64,000 nucleotides of DNA from Sparassis latifolia (lineage: Eukaryota; Basidiomycota; Agaricomycetes; Polyporales; Sparassidaceae). Of this stretch, positions 34,909 to 49,397 are shown piece by piece. How positions within the stretch are numbered: the first letter of the stretch is position 1; each line of letters begins with the position of its first letter. The DNA lies in the NCBI GenBank assembly GCA_018466975.1, contig CM031561.1, forward strand, positions 3,968,001-4,032,000, given 5' to 3'. Both the position numbers and the translations under genes were made by a program. The notes under the pieces were generated by a model that was given only the letters and a program-made list of their open reading frames with translations, did not search any database and was not told the origin of the DNA.

Positions 34909-35675
34909 CTGACTGCAAGTCTGTCAGCACTCCTATGGATCCTGGAGCAGAGCTTTCAAAAGCCCTTGCACCTCAGACACAGGAAGAGGCAGAATATATG
35001 CACAAAGTGCCTTATCTCAGTGCTGTAGGGGCACTGATGTATTTGGCCATCACCACTCATCCAGACATCATGTTTGCCATTGGATGTCTTGCACATTTTA
35101 ATGCCAATCCTGGTCCTGCACATTGGATTGCTGTGAAGCATGTCTTCCGCTATCTGAAGGGCACAATGGACTTAAGGCTGCACTATGGTCCCAGTGATGT
35201 AAAGGAGTTCTTCCTAACCTACACGGACTCAGACTTTGGTGGTGAGAGGGATAACCGTCGCTCCACTGGTGGTTACCTTGTAAAAGTGGGCACAGGTGCT
35301 ATTAGCTGGAGTAGCAAACTTCAGTCCCTTATTGCCCAATCCACCACAAAAGCCGAGTACATTGCTGCAGTTGAAGCAGGAAAGGAAATCCTCTGGATGC
35401 GTAATCTTCTCACAGAACTGGGGTATACAGTGTCCAAAGCCTCTACACTTTACATGGACAATCAGTCTGCAATCAGTGTCTCTAAAAATTCAGAACATCA
35501 TGGCAGAATGAAGCACTTGGATCTGCGCTTCTTCTGGCTTTGAGACACCGTGGAGGCAGGTCAAATTGCACCAGTATATATTCCTACTGCAGAGATGATA
35601 GCGGACATTTTGACAAAGCCCTTGCCGGCGGCAAAGATTATCTACTGCCGCGAGATGATGGGCTTGAGGATCTAA
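34909..35675 (+). pseudogene. Copia pol, 3' part (RT end and RNase H)
   Basis: Resumes the copia frame after the KDZ insertion: CKSVSTPMDPGAELSK, YLSAVGALMYLAITTHPD, then RNase H motifs TYTDSDFGGERDNRRSTGGY, QSTTKAEYIAAVEAGKEILW and YMDNQSAISVSKN. RMKHLDLRFFWL is followed by a TGA at about 35541, after which DTVEAGQIAPVYIPTAEM continues in frame to MMGLRI and a stop at about 35675. The TGA is explicable as CGA to TGA. Confidence 0.9.
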
Positions 35676-35814
35676 TCGTCAAAAACCCGGATCTTGCCGG
35701 ATAGAGCATATAACTCGGACATTGTCAGATCGGTGTTTTCTCGGATCATCTGTCTGCCACATATACCATTCTCAGTGCTGCGGTTCAAATCATCTCTTTG
35801 CCCCTTCCACCACT

Positions 35815-36168
35815 ATGAAAACCTTCGCCATTGCCCTTCTTATTACTGCAGGGGCGCTCTTTCCTGCCATTCTCCTTCTTTCTTTTTATTATGCCATCAC
35901 CCGTATCTGGCCAGCACCACCCCCGCTCAACATTGAATTGGAACACATTACCATTCCGGCATCCAATCAACCGACTCATTACATGCTTATTCACCCGGCT
36001 ATGCCACCTCGCACTCACATTCGGTGACACTCACTGCACTTCACCACTCAGCAGTTCGATGAGCTGGATGACCTTGCATCTATGATGCTGCGTGAGAGCG
36101 AGATGAAAGCTGAACATCCATTCAAGTCTAAATCGTGTGATGAGGAACATTGGGATATAGTGGAATGA
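35815..36168 (+). pseudogene. Extra membrane-protein frame downstream of copia pol
   Basis: An ATG frame between pol and the 3' LTR. MKTFAIALLITAGALFPAIL continues into LLSFYYAITRIWP, giving one strongly hydrophobic segment of about 24 residues near the N-terminus (signal anchor or signal peptide). A hydrophilic tail follows. A TGA at 36025-36027 follows RTHIR; the same frame then runs on for 46 codons (HSLHFTTQQFDELDDLASMM onward) to a TGA at 36166-36168. The first TGA is explicable as CGA to TGA, making an original product of about 117 residues. Not similar to any family I recognise. Some plant copia (SIRE1) and gypsy elements carry env-like frames in this position, but no homology is claimed. 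Confidence 0.5.
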
Positions 36169-36227
36169 GTGGGTTCAGGGGGAGGTATGTGGAGCTCTTG
36201 CATTCTGTTGAAGAGGGAAGACTCGTT

Positions 36228-36241
36228 GGATTAAGGGGGAG
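36228..36241 (+). promoter_or_regulatory. Copia polypurine tract
   Basis: GGATTAAGGGGGAG immediately upstream of the 3' LTR, in the expected place for the plus-strand primer. Confidence 0.75.
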
Positions 36242-36614
36242 TGTTAGATTAGATAATCCATCAGTCTCTTAAGTGTCTAGACTCAAAGCAATGCAAGATG
36301 CTGTACACCTAGATACCTATTGATCAGGCTGTGCTATGCACTGCTATGTAGAAGCTATGCATAGCTATGCCTGCCTATGTTCATAGCTACAATCCTGTGT
36401 TACTCACAGGTTTGTATAGCCACACTCTAGGTAGATATAAACCCCCTAGAGTCCACTCTGAGTCCCCAGTGACTCACTTCTGGACTCTAGGTGAGTAGAG
36501 TACTTTGTCCTCAATATTATTAAGTGACTCACTTCTGGACTCTAGCTGTGTTGCCCAGCTCTTCTGTCCTGTTATTTGAGTCCCCTACAAAGTCTGCATA
36601 TTGCGACTTTATTA
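36242..36614 (+). repeat. Copia 3' LTR
   Basis: 373 bp, TGTTAGATTAGATAATCC to CGACTTTATTA, differing from the 5' LTR at one noticed base. Followed by the duplicated tagtt at 36615-36619. Confidence 0.93.
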
Positions 36615-36885
36615 TAGTTCAGGCGTAGGGACCACAGGTGGAGAAGCTGGCCTGAAACAGCCTATTGATAGGCCCATACTACACACCTGTGAAAGTGAAA
36701 TAATGAACGATGTTACAAAACCACATCAGGGCAACGCACAGTCCATGCGATGTTACAGGTGCCCATAGCATCTGCAAAGGAAAAGAGTCAATAAGGTGAG
36801 AATCAACTGTAACCACGGACAATAGATATGACTGTATACTCACGGAACATGGGTGTAGCATGCAAGGCGAGGTTGAGGCCGCAAA
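36615..36885 (-). pseudogene. Reductase gene fragment 2: adenylation-domain exons
   Basis: Reading leftwards: VCGLNLALHATPMF, an intron with donor GTGAGT and acceptor TTTGCAG, then HAMGTCNIAWTVCVA with a small frame problem, then a further intron, MGLSIGCFRPASPPVVPTPELF, and the copia junction. HATPMFHAMG corresponds to the conserved H-PM-H-G core of NRPS-like adenylation domains. The copia insertion interrupts the exon after PELF. Confidence 0.82.
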
Positions 36886-37313
36886 CATCAGGAAAACCCC
36901 ACTTTTCCTTAAAAGGACACTTAAATAACTTAAATGGACTTATGGTCCTTATTTAAGAATATAAGGACAAAAAGGGCCCAAGGCATATTCCCTGAGTGTC
37001 TGAAATTTGACTTACTTGAACACTTATGGCCTTAAATAAGGGTTCTCAGACCCAAAAGTCTAAATAAGTCCATAAGAGAAAGCATCAGAAAAACCCAACT
37101 TTCTCTTATGGACTTATTTAGACTTTTGGGTCTGAGAACCCTTATTTAAGGCCATAAGTGTTCAAGTAAGTCAAATTTCAGACACTCAGGGAATATGCCT
37201 TAGGCCCTTTTTGTCCTTATATCCTTAAATAAGGACCATAAGTCCATTTAAGTTATTTAAGTGTCCTTTTAAGGAAAAGTGGGGTTTTTCTGATGAGTTG
37301 GGTTTTCCTGATG
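36886..37313. mobile_element. Doubled CATCAGG MITE (two head-to-head copies)
   Basis: Outer ends are CATCAGGAAAACCC on both strands. The 428 bp consist of two ~210-bp copies in inverted orientation, meeting near 37080 at CATCAG/AAAAACCCAAC. Each copy matches the single copy at 54230-54442 over nearly its full length. Flanked by a dinucleotide (AA on the plus strand at 36884-36885 and 37314-37315). It sits in the exon for FREVDVCGLNL of the reductase gene. Confidence 0.82.
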
Positions 37314-38212
37314 AACATCAACCTCTCTGAAGTCTACAGACAAAGTGTGCAAGAGTTGTAGGCATGTTTCTTAACAAGCAAACAGACACACACATGCAGC
37401 TGTTCCTGCTTGAATCATATTAAAGCTAGTGAGCTTAATGGGCTTCAGAAACGCGGTTGATCCTAGGTAGAAAAGACACGTGGTCAGCGAGGTATCCGGT
37501 AAAGTGACAGTGGTCGCATCACACCAGAAGAGTGCAGAAGAAGCACAACATTGTTGATCTCTCACTCCTGGATCTTCGTCACTTTATAATCTTCCTCGTC
37601 ATTAAAGAAATCAGGGAAATGCGGCATTGGAACAATGTCTACTTCAGCTCCATCTTCGGCCAATAGCTCGTTAGTGTGCTGGCCGAGTCTCTGTGTTGCA
37701 GCATCTGAGCTGACAATCAACTGGAGAGCACCGGTCTTCTTGGTGAGGTGCGCCACTCCGGCCGCAGAATTGCGAGTCGAGATAGCGAAGGGGATAAGCC
37801 CCAGGTGCATGATTCCCACGATGAGTGAGAAGAATGTGATCGCATCTGGGTAGTCGATGAGTACAGCGAGCGGCATGGAGATCATATCAACCGAACCTGA
37901 TACAGCGAGAATGCCGACAGTGGGAGCATCGAAGTCCTTCTGGTTTCCATGTTGCTTGTATTTCTCCTCCACACGTTTGTAGTGACCGGACACGAACTTT
38001 GCAGCCTTGCAAATTGCACGGAAGGCCTCCGGGTAGTAGATTGTGGTGAGTTTGGTTCTCTCATCAGGATACACAAAGAGCGGGTGATTGGGACTATTCG
38101 CAGCATGATAGGCGAAGAGCTCGGGAACAGTCAAAGAGTCATCGAACGGGGGATGAGAAAATGTGGTGCTGGTAGCTCCTTGCAAGGTATAAACATTTGA
38201 GATGTCGAGCAT
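37314..38212 (-). pseudogene. Reductase gene fragment 1: start and adenylation domain N-terminus
   Basis: Start codon at 38212: MLDISNVYTLQGATSTTF. SLTVPELFAYHAANSPNHPL and VGILAVSGSVDMISMPLAV follow, as in NRPS-like adenylation domains. The exon runs to VTKIQE, where an in-frame TGA (37562-37564) is followed by EINNVVLLLHSSG. An intron of about 65 bp then joins to STAFLKPIKLTSFN, completing the A3 nucleotide-binding motif LHSSGSTAFLKPI. A further exon ends FREVDV at the MITE junction. The TGA is explicable as CGA to TGA. Confidence 0.85.
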
Positions 38213-39097
38213 CCTGGGTTAGAGAGCAAAATGGGGGGGGGGAGATGTGAAGTACTTACTCACCGCGAGGCGTCTATTTTACTGTCTTCACAGTGAAAGA
38301 AAGAAAGACTTCGGACCGATGAGCGCGTATCAGAGTTGGGTCATAGTCAATTCGATTGACTGAGAGGCACATGTCAGTATTTTAAGGCTCTCCGTTGAAG
38401 GTGAAACACGGTTTATCCCGGGTTCTGACAGCGAACATGGGCGAAGAAGCCCCGATCGGACTCCTAGGTGAAGGTGAGTAATTGTGAGGTGAGGTTGAAG
38501 TTACCGTGAAGAAACAAATATATAGAGCACCAATAGTTGTTATTGGTGTGGCGTTAAGGAGGTTGTTTTATGGCGACCAACCAGCCAGTCTCTTGAGTAG
38601 CACAACTGCAAATGAGCGCTTGAGTGCTGACTACATGTCGATTGAGTCGATCGAGATCAAGCGGCTAGCAGATTTTACCCAGGCCGATAGTCACTCATCC
38701 AATTTGATGTCTGGAAAATACACATGACATACCGTCATGTGCAAAATAATTACTCTTCAAATGGCATGAGCGACTGCCGTGAACGCATCTTCTATTTCTC
38801 TGTGGACGTCGACATTCATTTCTACTGATGTGTGGAAAGAGTAATCAGTCTACGTGACACCGGCAGCACCATAGCTCGACACATTTGATTTGCTTGCTAG
38901 TGTTCTATCTGTGTTCTCGTACCACAGGAGAAGTGTACAAAGCAACAGTAAGGGCTGCGGTAGTAGAGCCTCCAATGCAAGGAACTCTGAAGGATTAATG
39001 TTCGCTAGTGCAGAGCAGGGGTATGGATAACCCTCAAGGGTCAGGGGTAAGGGTATCCGAGGGTAAGGGTAGGGGTATGAACTTTCAGACCCTTGTA

Positions 39098-39199
39098 CAT
39101 CAGGAAAACCCAACTTTCTCTTATAGACTTATTTAGACTTTTGGGTCCATTTAAGTTATTTAAGTGTCCTTTTAAGGAAAAGTGGGGTTTTCCTGATTG
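39098..39199. mobile_element. Short deletion derivative of the CATCAGG MITE
   Basis: Starts CATCAGGAAAACCCAACTTT and ends AAAAGTGGGGTTTTCCTGAT. Compared with 54230-54442 the middle ~110 bp is missing. TA dinucleotides lie at both edges (39096-39097 and 39200-39201). Confidence 0.75.
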
Positions 39200-39746
39200 T
39201 AATGGGGGGTGAGACCTTATCACAAGGAACCTCAGATACAGTGCACCAAGCTCTATTCTGGAGCGTTGTGCATGTATCAAGGTCGTGGTGTGTAAAGTCT
39301 CTGACTTCAACACATCAACGTGCGCTCGATACATGCAGAGCGCATACAAATAGTACACAACAGTTACATAATACATGATGAGATTAGATAAGATTAGGGC
39401 ACAAGTGCCACTTGGTACTTGTGCCCCACAATACAACAGCGGCACGTTACACCCTCCCCCACTGGACACGTTCCACGGGACCATAACACTGACTGCACCA
39501 TCGAGTGGCACTAGTAGGCAGCCCCAATTATACAATATCCCCACGAAGTGCCAGCTTTATTGTGCACACAGTGGTCAGTATTGTATTGTACACAAAGTAA
39601 CCAGATTGTACACATTGTTGTACACATTATAACCAGATTGTGTACATTGTTGTACACATTAGTCACCAGATTGTACATTGTAAATGATATTGTAATTGTA
39701 AATAAAGGAGGGCAGATTGTATACAATTACAATTGTACAAAATAAA

Positions 39747-39836
39747 CTGCACCCAGCCAGGATTGAACCCTTGACCTCCTGACACATGCTTACATAAGCA
39801 CATGTGACATGCACACATCCAACTGAGCCATTTGTC
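39747..39836 (-). repeat. tRNA-like sequence
   Basis: On the minus strand: AAATGGCTCAGTTGGATG (A-box-like), then about 55 bases later GGTCAAGGGTTCAATCCTGG (B-box-like). The 3' part is nearly the same as that of the tRNA-like arms at 21241 and 21926. No matching acceptor stem, so a relic or SINE head, not a working tRNA. Confidence 0.5.
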
Positions 39837-39850
39837 CTTGTTTGTGTTTT

Positions 39851-40033
39851 AAATTCAATTTTATATAAGGCTATTGCCTCTACTAAAAATGTTATAGTGT
39901 TTTGTAAGAACTACTACATTCTACTTATTACTGATGATATAACCATCTACAAATATGTAGTTCATTTTTATTATAGCTTTATTACAACATTATCACATTT
40001 TTAGTAGAGGCAATAGCCTTATATAGAATTGAG
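39851..40033. repeat. Hairpin (inverted-repeat) element
   Basis: Arms of about 48 bp: ATATAAGGCTATTGCCTCTA on the left and its reverse complement on the right (TAGAGGCAATAGCCTTATAT), separated by about 85 bp of AT-rich sequence. Looks like a small foldback MITE, lying directly beside the tRNA-like sequence. Confidence 0.7.
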
Positions 40034-40644
40034 TTTGAAAGACAGATAGAAACCCGGGGGAGAAAGAGGTGCGTTCAGCTTATGTCGTCTCAATGTTGCC
40101 GTAAATTCGAGGTGGACTACTCTTCTGAGCTTTCATTGAAGCTATTAAGAGTTTCTGGAACATGTGTATTGCTAGGAACGATGCCATAGGGCAAAGACTA
40201 CCTTTTCTACTATGCTGCCAATATGATTTCGTCGTGACCAGTTCTGCGGATAATGTTGATCATCGGCTACCACTCTGTTCCTCTCCATTCAGGGTGCCGG
40301 GTTCAAACTGGCACAATATCTGCTGGGTGAATATTCAATTATTACTTAAAGTAAGAGAAGGGAATGACACGAATGTCCAGGTCAGGAAGTGTTCCCTCAC
40401 ACTCGGTGGGATGATCTTTGACGATCAAGACGTGTCCAGTGCTGGAACGACATGCACATTCCAATGAGGAATTGTCATCATCCAACACGTCTGCAGATAA
40501 TAGCGAGTAATTCTAGGGCACGAATGATAGTCATGAGTACTAACCCCAACCCTGAGGGCTTCTCTCAGGTGCCGGTGGCTTGTCCAAACTACGGAGCTCA
40601 GGCTTCAAGTGCCAACTTGAAGATGACTCTTGTAAAAAGCCTCT

Positions 40645-40950
40645 GTGCTGCCAGGCTCCTAAAACTATTCGTCGTTATAGTGTTCTCGCTCCTTTATCCC
40701 AACATTATGTTTAAAAAAATCATGTGACATATGTTTTGTGAGACTTACCCTTTATATCAAAAATTACCGGATTAGGATGAGCATTAAGAGGAGGTGAACA
40801 CTATAAGACGGCTGGCCAAACTCATCATCCGAGAATACGTCGAGCGCGTGCAATCAGTGTTTCCTGCAGAAAATTGCGAGTAAACCCTAGAAGGGGTGTT
40901 GTTTTGCACAATGTGGGCAACCCGAATTTGGTATTCACAGTCATGCGCTC
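40645..40950 (+). repeat. Left arm of a ~300-bp inverted repeat flanking gypsy A
   Basis: Contains TTCTCGCTCCTTTATCCCAA, CAAAAATTACCGGATTAGGA and GGTGTTGTTTTGCACAATGT. The reverse complement recurs at 55465-55765 with about 85-90% identity by eye. No coding frame recognised. Confidence 0.75.
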
Positions 40951-41057
40951 GCCGTCTCGCATCGTCACAGAGACATAGAAGCAAACAGAATGCAATGTGG
41001 TTGTAGTATTGGGTTTAAAGGGTATGCTCTGGGTATACTACACTAAACCAAGCTCCA

Positions 41058-41305
41058 TGTAACCCCGTTCACGTGCTTACCACATTGTTTGTTCCTCCTT
41101 CCTATTCCGTCTGTACTGTTTATACAATGTTCGACTTTGTTGCCTCTTCTTTACTCTCCTCCTTATGGCAATGAAGGTATGGACTCGCTATCTGCCTTGC
41201 ACTGTAGTATTGACTCTCCCCCTTACAGCAACGAAGGTATAGCTTGCACCTGTTCCGTTTCGGTCTGATCTGAGTGAAGCGCACCCACAACTGGGCCCGC
41301 TTACA
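41058..41305 (+). repeat. Gypsy A 5' LTR
   Basis: TGTAACCCC to GCTTACA, 248 bp. It contains a tandem pair built on CTCCYCCTTAYRGCAAYGAAGGTAT-like units, at about 41156-41182 and 41216-41242, also present in the 3' LTR. Confidence 0.9.
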
Positions 41306-41429
41306 CTTTTTTTTGAACACTGCGCACTCATTCCTTTCACCAACTGCCACACCCCATTGGCTAGCTTATTCACACCTCGCCAAGCTGTCTGCACCACACT
41401 GCTCTCCTTCCGTACCTGATCCCTTAGGT

Positions 41430-42568
41430 ATGTGCTCGAGATCGCGCCTCTCATGCCTCATTGTCCCACCTCCCATGGACATCGAGTACAACGACAATTG
41501 GCATACTGCCTCTGCCCTGTCGTCTCCCACACTCACTCCACTTTCTGAGCTCTCGGACCTTCTAGCCGACGCTCTCGAAGAAGATCCTTCGCTGAGCATT
41601 CCGTCCCCTCACGAGTCACTGCAGGACCCTTCTGGTTCACAGTCTCACACACAACAACTGCCGAACCCCTCCAGTTCCCAACCTGACACTGATCTCATAA
41701 CACCCTCCCTTGCCCCTGCCATTTTGAGTCCAACATCATCGGCCCCATGCTCGATGATCGATCATCAGTGTACCGAGTCTAACTCCTCCGACTCATCTGC
41801 AGATCTCCTCGCATACACCCACCCCATCCAATCCAAGATGGACTCCACGAAGACGGGCCACCTGATAGCATCTGTCATGCAGCACTCTATCCAGCAAGCC
41901 CCCACCATCTCCACAGGAAAACTCACTCCCTCTGTCTTACTCCAATGGGAGTCCACTTGCATCCAATATTTTAAGAAGTCTGTTCCTGATGATGAAAAGG
42001 TTTCGCACGTTACAGGTGGGTTCATGGATGAGCTCGTCCACGACTGGTACCTTAGTGACAGTGACACCATCGACGCCCTCAAATGGCCCAATTTCGTTTC
42101 ACTCCTGCGAAAGCGTTGGCTCGACAAGAACTGGGAGGACGCCGCCCTCCACCAGCTCATACGTCTCCGCCAACGTGACGATGAGCCTTTCAAAGATTGG
42201 ATCGTCTCCTTGGAGAAACAGAACACTCTTCTCTGTGACAGTCCTCTTCGCATGGACACTGCCACCCTTTGCATGCACATCTCTGCCAATGCGTGCGAGG
42301 AGATCCATCTCGAATGCAACAAACCTGTATACTGTTCCCTCTCTGACTTCAAAGACTGGAAGAATGCCATCACTGCCTTCGACAATGATCGCCTCGTGGA
42401 CCATGCTCGCCGTCTTCACGAACTCAATCGTTACTTATGCTCCAACTGTTCTTTCGCTCCCTCCTCCTCCTCATCGGCCAACTGCCCTGCATTTGCATCC
42501 AAGACTGCCCCGCCCGGCACTGACTCAAAGCTACATGCTGTCCTCCCCAAGCTCACCGATTCTGACCA
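41430..42568 (+). pseudogene. Gypsy A gag, 5' part
   Basis: The frame starts at one of two Mets (41430 or 41475, MDIEYNDNWHTAS). A Ser/Pro-rich N-terminus leads to a retrotransposon gag region (LLQWESTCIQYFKKSVPDDE, KWPNFVSLLRKRWLDKNWED, HQLIRLRQRDDEPFKDWIVS). It is cut at HAVLPKLTDSD by gypsy B and continues at 50045 with HALRDKYEGCYKCRRFFVKC, a cysteine-containing stretch (CYKC, then C and C) in the nucleocapsid position. A TAG near 50182 (GFAA*KAHN) ends it in this copy. Confidence 0.85.
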
Positions 42569-43211
42569 TGTTATGCGGCAGCAAAACACGAGCGTCAAGT
42601 CGAGTCGTCACGAGACAAGGTCTTAGTCTGAAGACACTAGTCCGTTCAAGTGACACTTCTGGCGATGTCTTCGCACTGAAGGTCGATCAGAGTTTGTTCT
42701 TATGACTCATAGTAGCTGTCTGCTACTAACGGTTGATCTTAGTCAAAGGCAAGTGAAAAGCTGGTTTAATGGTAACCAGGTCGAGATGGGGATCCAGCTC
42801 GACAAGGTCGTCTATTTATACAAAAGGTATCCGCGGTACTACGCGGTAATGCGGGATCGTTCATTGGCTAGATAAGGTGAAGCGATATCTGGGCAGGGTA
42901 ACGGCGAGGAAGTAATATGTATGAGAAAGCTGAGTAAGGTCGTGAGAGATAATCAGTACTAATGGGGATAACGAGTGCGTGTATCAGAGCGAGGTAAAGA
43001 TGAGGCATACATGCACGTCTTGCATGTACGATAAGAAGAAGGTCCGGAGTTGGATCCGGTGTAACCCCAGACTAGAGGTTCTAGACATCTGGGTAAAGAA
43101 TCGGAGGTTGCGCTCCGATGAGTCACGTGTTGGATCACGTGGTCTGGTAACGTAAAGGGAACAAGGAAAAGAAAAAGAAAAGATGCGCCACAAGTGAGGA
43201 GCATTGTAACA
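42569..43211 (-). repeat. Gypsy B 3' LTR
   Basis: Carries the same TATA-like box as the 5' LTR. Differs from it at, for example, TGTTATGCGG versus TGTTACACGG and CCGCGGTACTACGCGG versus CCGCAGTACTACGCAG. Confidence 0.9.
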
Positions 43212-43503
43212 TCAGCTCCCGTCTAACGTTTCTTGTCCCACAAGAAATATTGTGATCTTCATCATCGTCGGGGGCAGTCGCGGACATAATGATCTCCTCC
43301 ACATCTGTAGCACATCTGCCGGCTGGTTCGTGATCGTAACTGAGTTCAATAGAAGGTGAGGGCGATGGGGTGCGGATAAAGGGTGTCTGTGCTCGAGAGG
43401 GTACTCCATTGACAAGCGTAGGCGATGCGGGTATGCTCATAATTGTGGAGGCGACTTCAGCGAGTATATTGTGAACAAGGTCGTCTATAGCGGAAGTGGG
43501 CAT
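43212..43503 (-). other. Small acidic open frame at the 3' end of gypsy B
   Basis: Starts MPTSAIDDLVHNILAEVAST at 43503 and continues MSIPASPTLVNGVPSRAQTP to TAPDDDEDHNISCG, running into the 3' LTR. Pro/Ser/Thr-rich and acidic, no domain recognised. It follows two hydrophobic small frames in the same region. Coding status is uncertain. Confidence 0.35.
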
Positions 43504-43529
43504 TGATGATATATCGCCTTCTCCTCCTT

Positions 43530-43679
43530 TTATACCTTTCGGTCGTTAAGGGGATTGCGGTTATCTGTGATGTGAAATAGAATGTCGTGGATCCGGGTAA
43601 TAATCAAATAGATGAAAATCCATTGGACGATAAAGAGTATTCCCACAGAGATAAGAGCTGCCTGATCAGTTCCAGGCAT
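43530..43679 (-). other. Small transmembrane open frame in gypsy B
   Basis: From MPGTDQAALISVGILFIVQW onward, 49 residues with one hydrophobic segment (about residues 8-27: LISVGILFIVQWIFIYLIIT), ending NPLNDRKV. The frame is open upstream of this Met as well, to about 43742. No family recognised. It may be a real extra product of the element or chance. Confidence 0.35.
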
Positions 43680-43743
43680 CGTTCTGATCACCCCAGCTGT
43701 TAGCGTGCGGGCTGTCTCGCGTGAAGAGTGTGTGTTCGACAAG

Positions 43744-43842
43744 TCATCTGATAAGGATTCGGTGGATGATCCAAAGAAAAGTGAGGGTTGTGCAGTGGAG
43801 GACTATTAGGAAGATGATGAGGAAAACCGTCGTGGTAGTCAT
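43744..43842 (-). other. 32-residue hydrophobic open frame in gypsy B
   Basis: MTTTTVFLIIFLIVLHCTTL followed by TFLWIIHRILIR and TGA: almost entirely a membrane-spanning sequence. It begins 17 bases past the end of the pol/chromodomain frame and is followed at once by the next hydrophobic frame. The TGA follows an Arg-rich end and could be CGA to TGA, in which case the two hydrophobic frames might once have been one. Confidence 0.35.
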
Positions 43843-43859
43843 TCCGGGTTTCTTTTCCT

Positions 43860-49026
<5,167 letters not shown>

Positions 49027-49397
49027 ATCCAGTGTAGATAAATTCTCCTGTGTGACCTACGTCTACACGTAGACTGCACACCGTCCTTAACTAAGTGGGT
49101 TCGTTCGTCGTCGGCTAACAAGCCCATAGAGTGTCTTCTGTCTTCAAACTGATACACCTATTTGCTGATTGCTCGAGTGATTACCTCAGCCTCCTCGGCC
49201 TATTGGTCTCTCGGACAGACCCCTCTCCGAAGATGAGTGATCAGTCTATCCCTTCAGCTACCTCGATTACAGAGTAATCTCAAACGGTGCTTTAGCAATC
49301 GAATCGGGTGTATCGTTCAGTCTTCAAGGTTCAGTTCGGTCGGTAGTTCGTTGTTAGACTCTAGGATGTCACAGAGAGTAATAAGATCTCGACCTAA

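Larger units (their letters stand above)
22339..36614 (+). mobile_element. Ty1/copia LTR retrotransposon with nested KDZ element
   Basis: Bounded by 373-bp LTRs (22339-22711 and 36242-36614) that differ at a single position by eye, with the 5-bp duplication tagtt at 22334-22338 and 36615-36619. A tRNA half-molecule primer site follows the 5' LTR, and a purine tract precedes the 3' LTR. Gag-pol order is gag, protease, integrase, reverse transcriptase, RNase H, as in copia. The element is defective: several in-frame stops and two frameshifts, plus an 8.4-kb KDZ insertion at 26472-34900. It disrupts a coding exon of the reductase gene. Confidence 0.93.
5123..38212 (-). pseudogene. NRPS-like adenylate-forming reductase, split into five pieces by insertions
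   Basis: One host gene, transcribed right to left, explains all non-element sequence between 5123 and 38212. Order of pieces: 38212-37314 (adenylation N-terminus), 36885-36615, 22338-22235, 21042-19853 (adenylation core and C-terminus), 7476-5123 (carrier and thioester reductase). Each junction is bounded by an element's ends and, where the insertion is in an exon, by a target duplication that restores the frame when collapsed. Enzymes of this A-T-R class activate a carboxylic acid as adenylate, load it on the phosphopantetheine carrier and release it by NAD(P)H reduction to an aldehyde; the substrate is unknown. Besides the insertions there are point lesions: an in-frame TGA after VTKIQE near 37565 and a TGA after SPENIPKL in the 20.95-kb exon, both explicable as CGA to TGA. 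It is therefore a pseudogene as assembled. Confidence 0.85.
38213..41057. other. Gene-poor spacer upstream of the reductase gene
   Basis: About 2.8 kb without a convincing gene. It should contain the reductase promoter next to 38212; a G8 run lies at about 38231-38238. It also carries a short MITE derivative (39098-39199), a GGGTAA-rich patch at 39045-39075, short TTGTACACA-type repeats at 39590-39720, a tRNA-like sequence, a hairpin element and one arm of a long inverted repeat (listed separately). Confidence 0.5.

Noticed and set aside
39000..39080. GGGTAAGGGTAGGGG-type patch as a possible interstitial telomere
   Set aside because: Units are irregular and do not follow TTAGGG; too short, and probably a simple-sequence stretch.
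39747..39836. Possible functional tRNA gene
   Set aside because: B-box-like T-arm is present but there is no complementary acceptor stem and the middle is too long and irregular; kept only as a tRNA-like repeat.
42959..43204. Frame starting MLLTCGASFLFLFLVPFTLP as a signal-peptide protein
   Set aside because: Located inside the gypsy B LTR and duplicated in the other LTR (49697-50059); no coding evidence.
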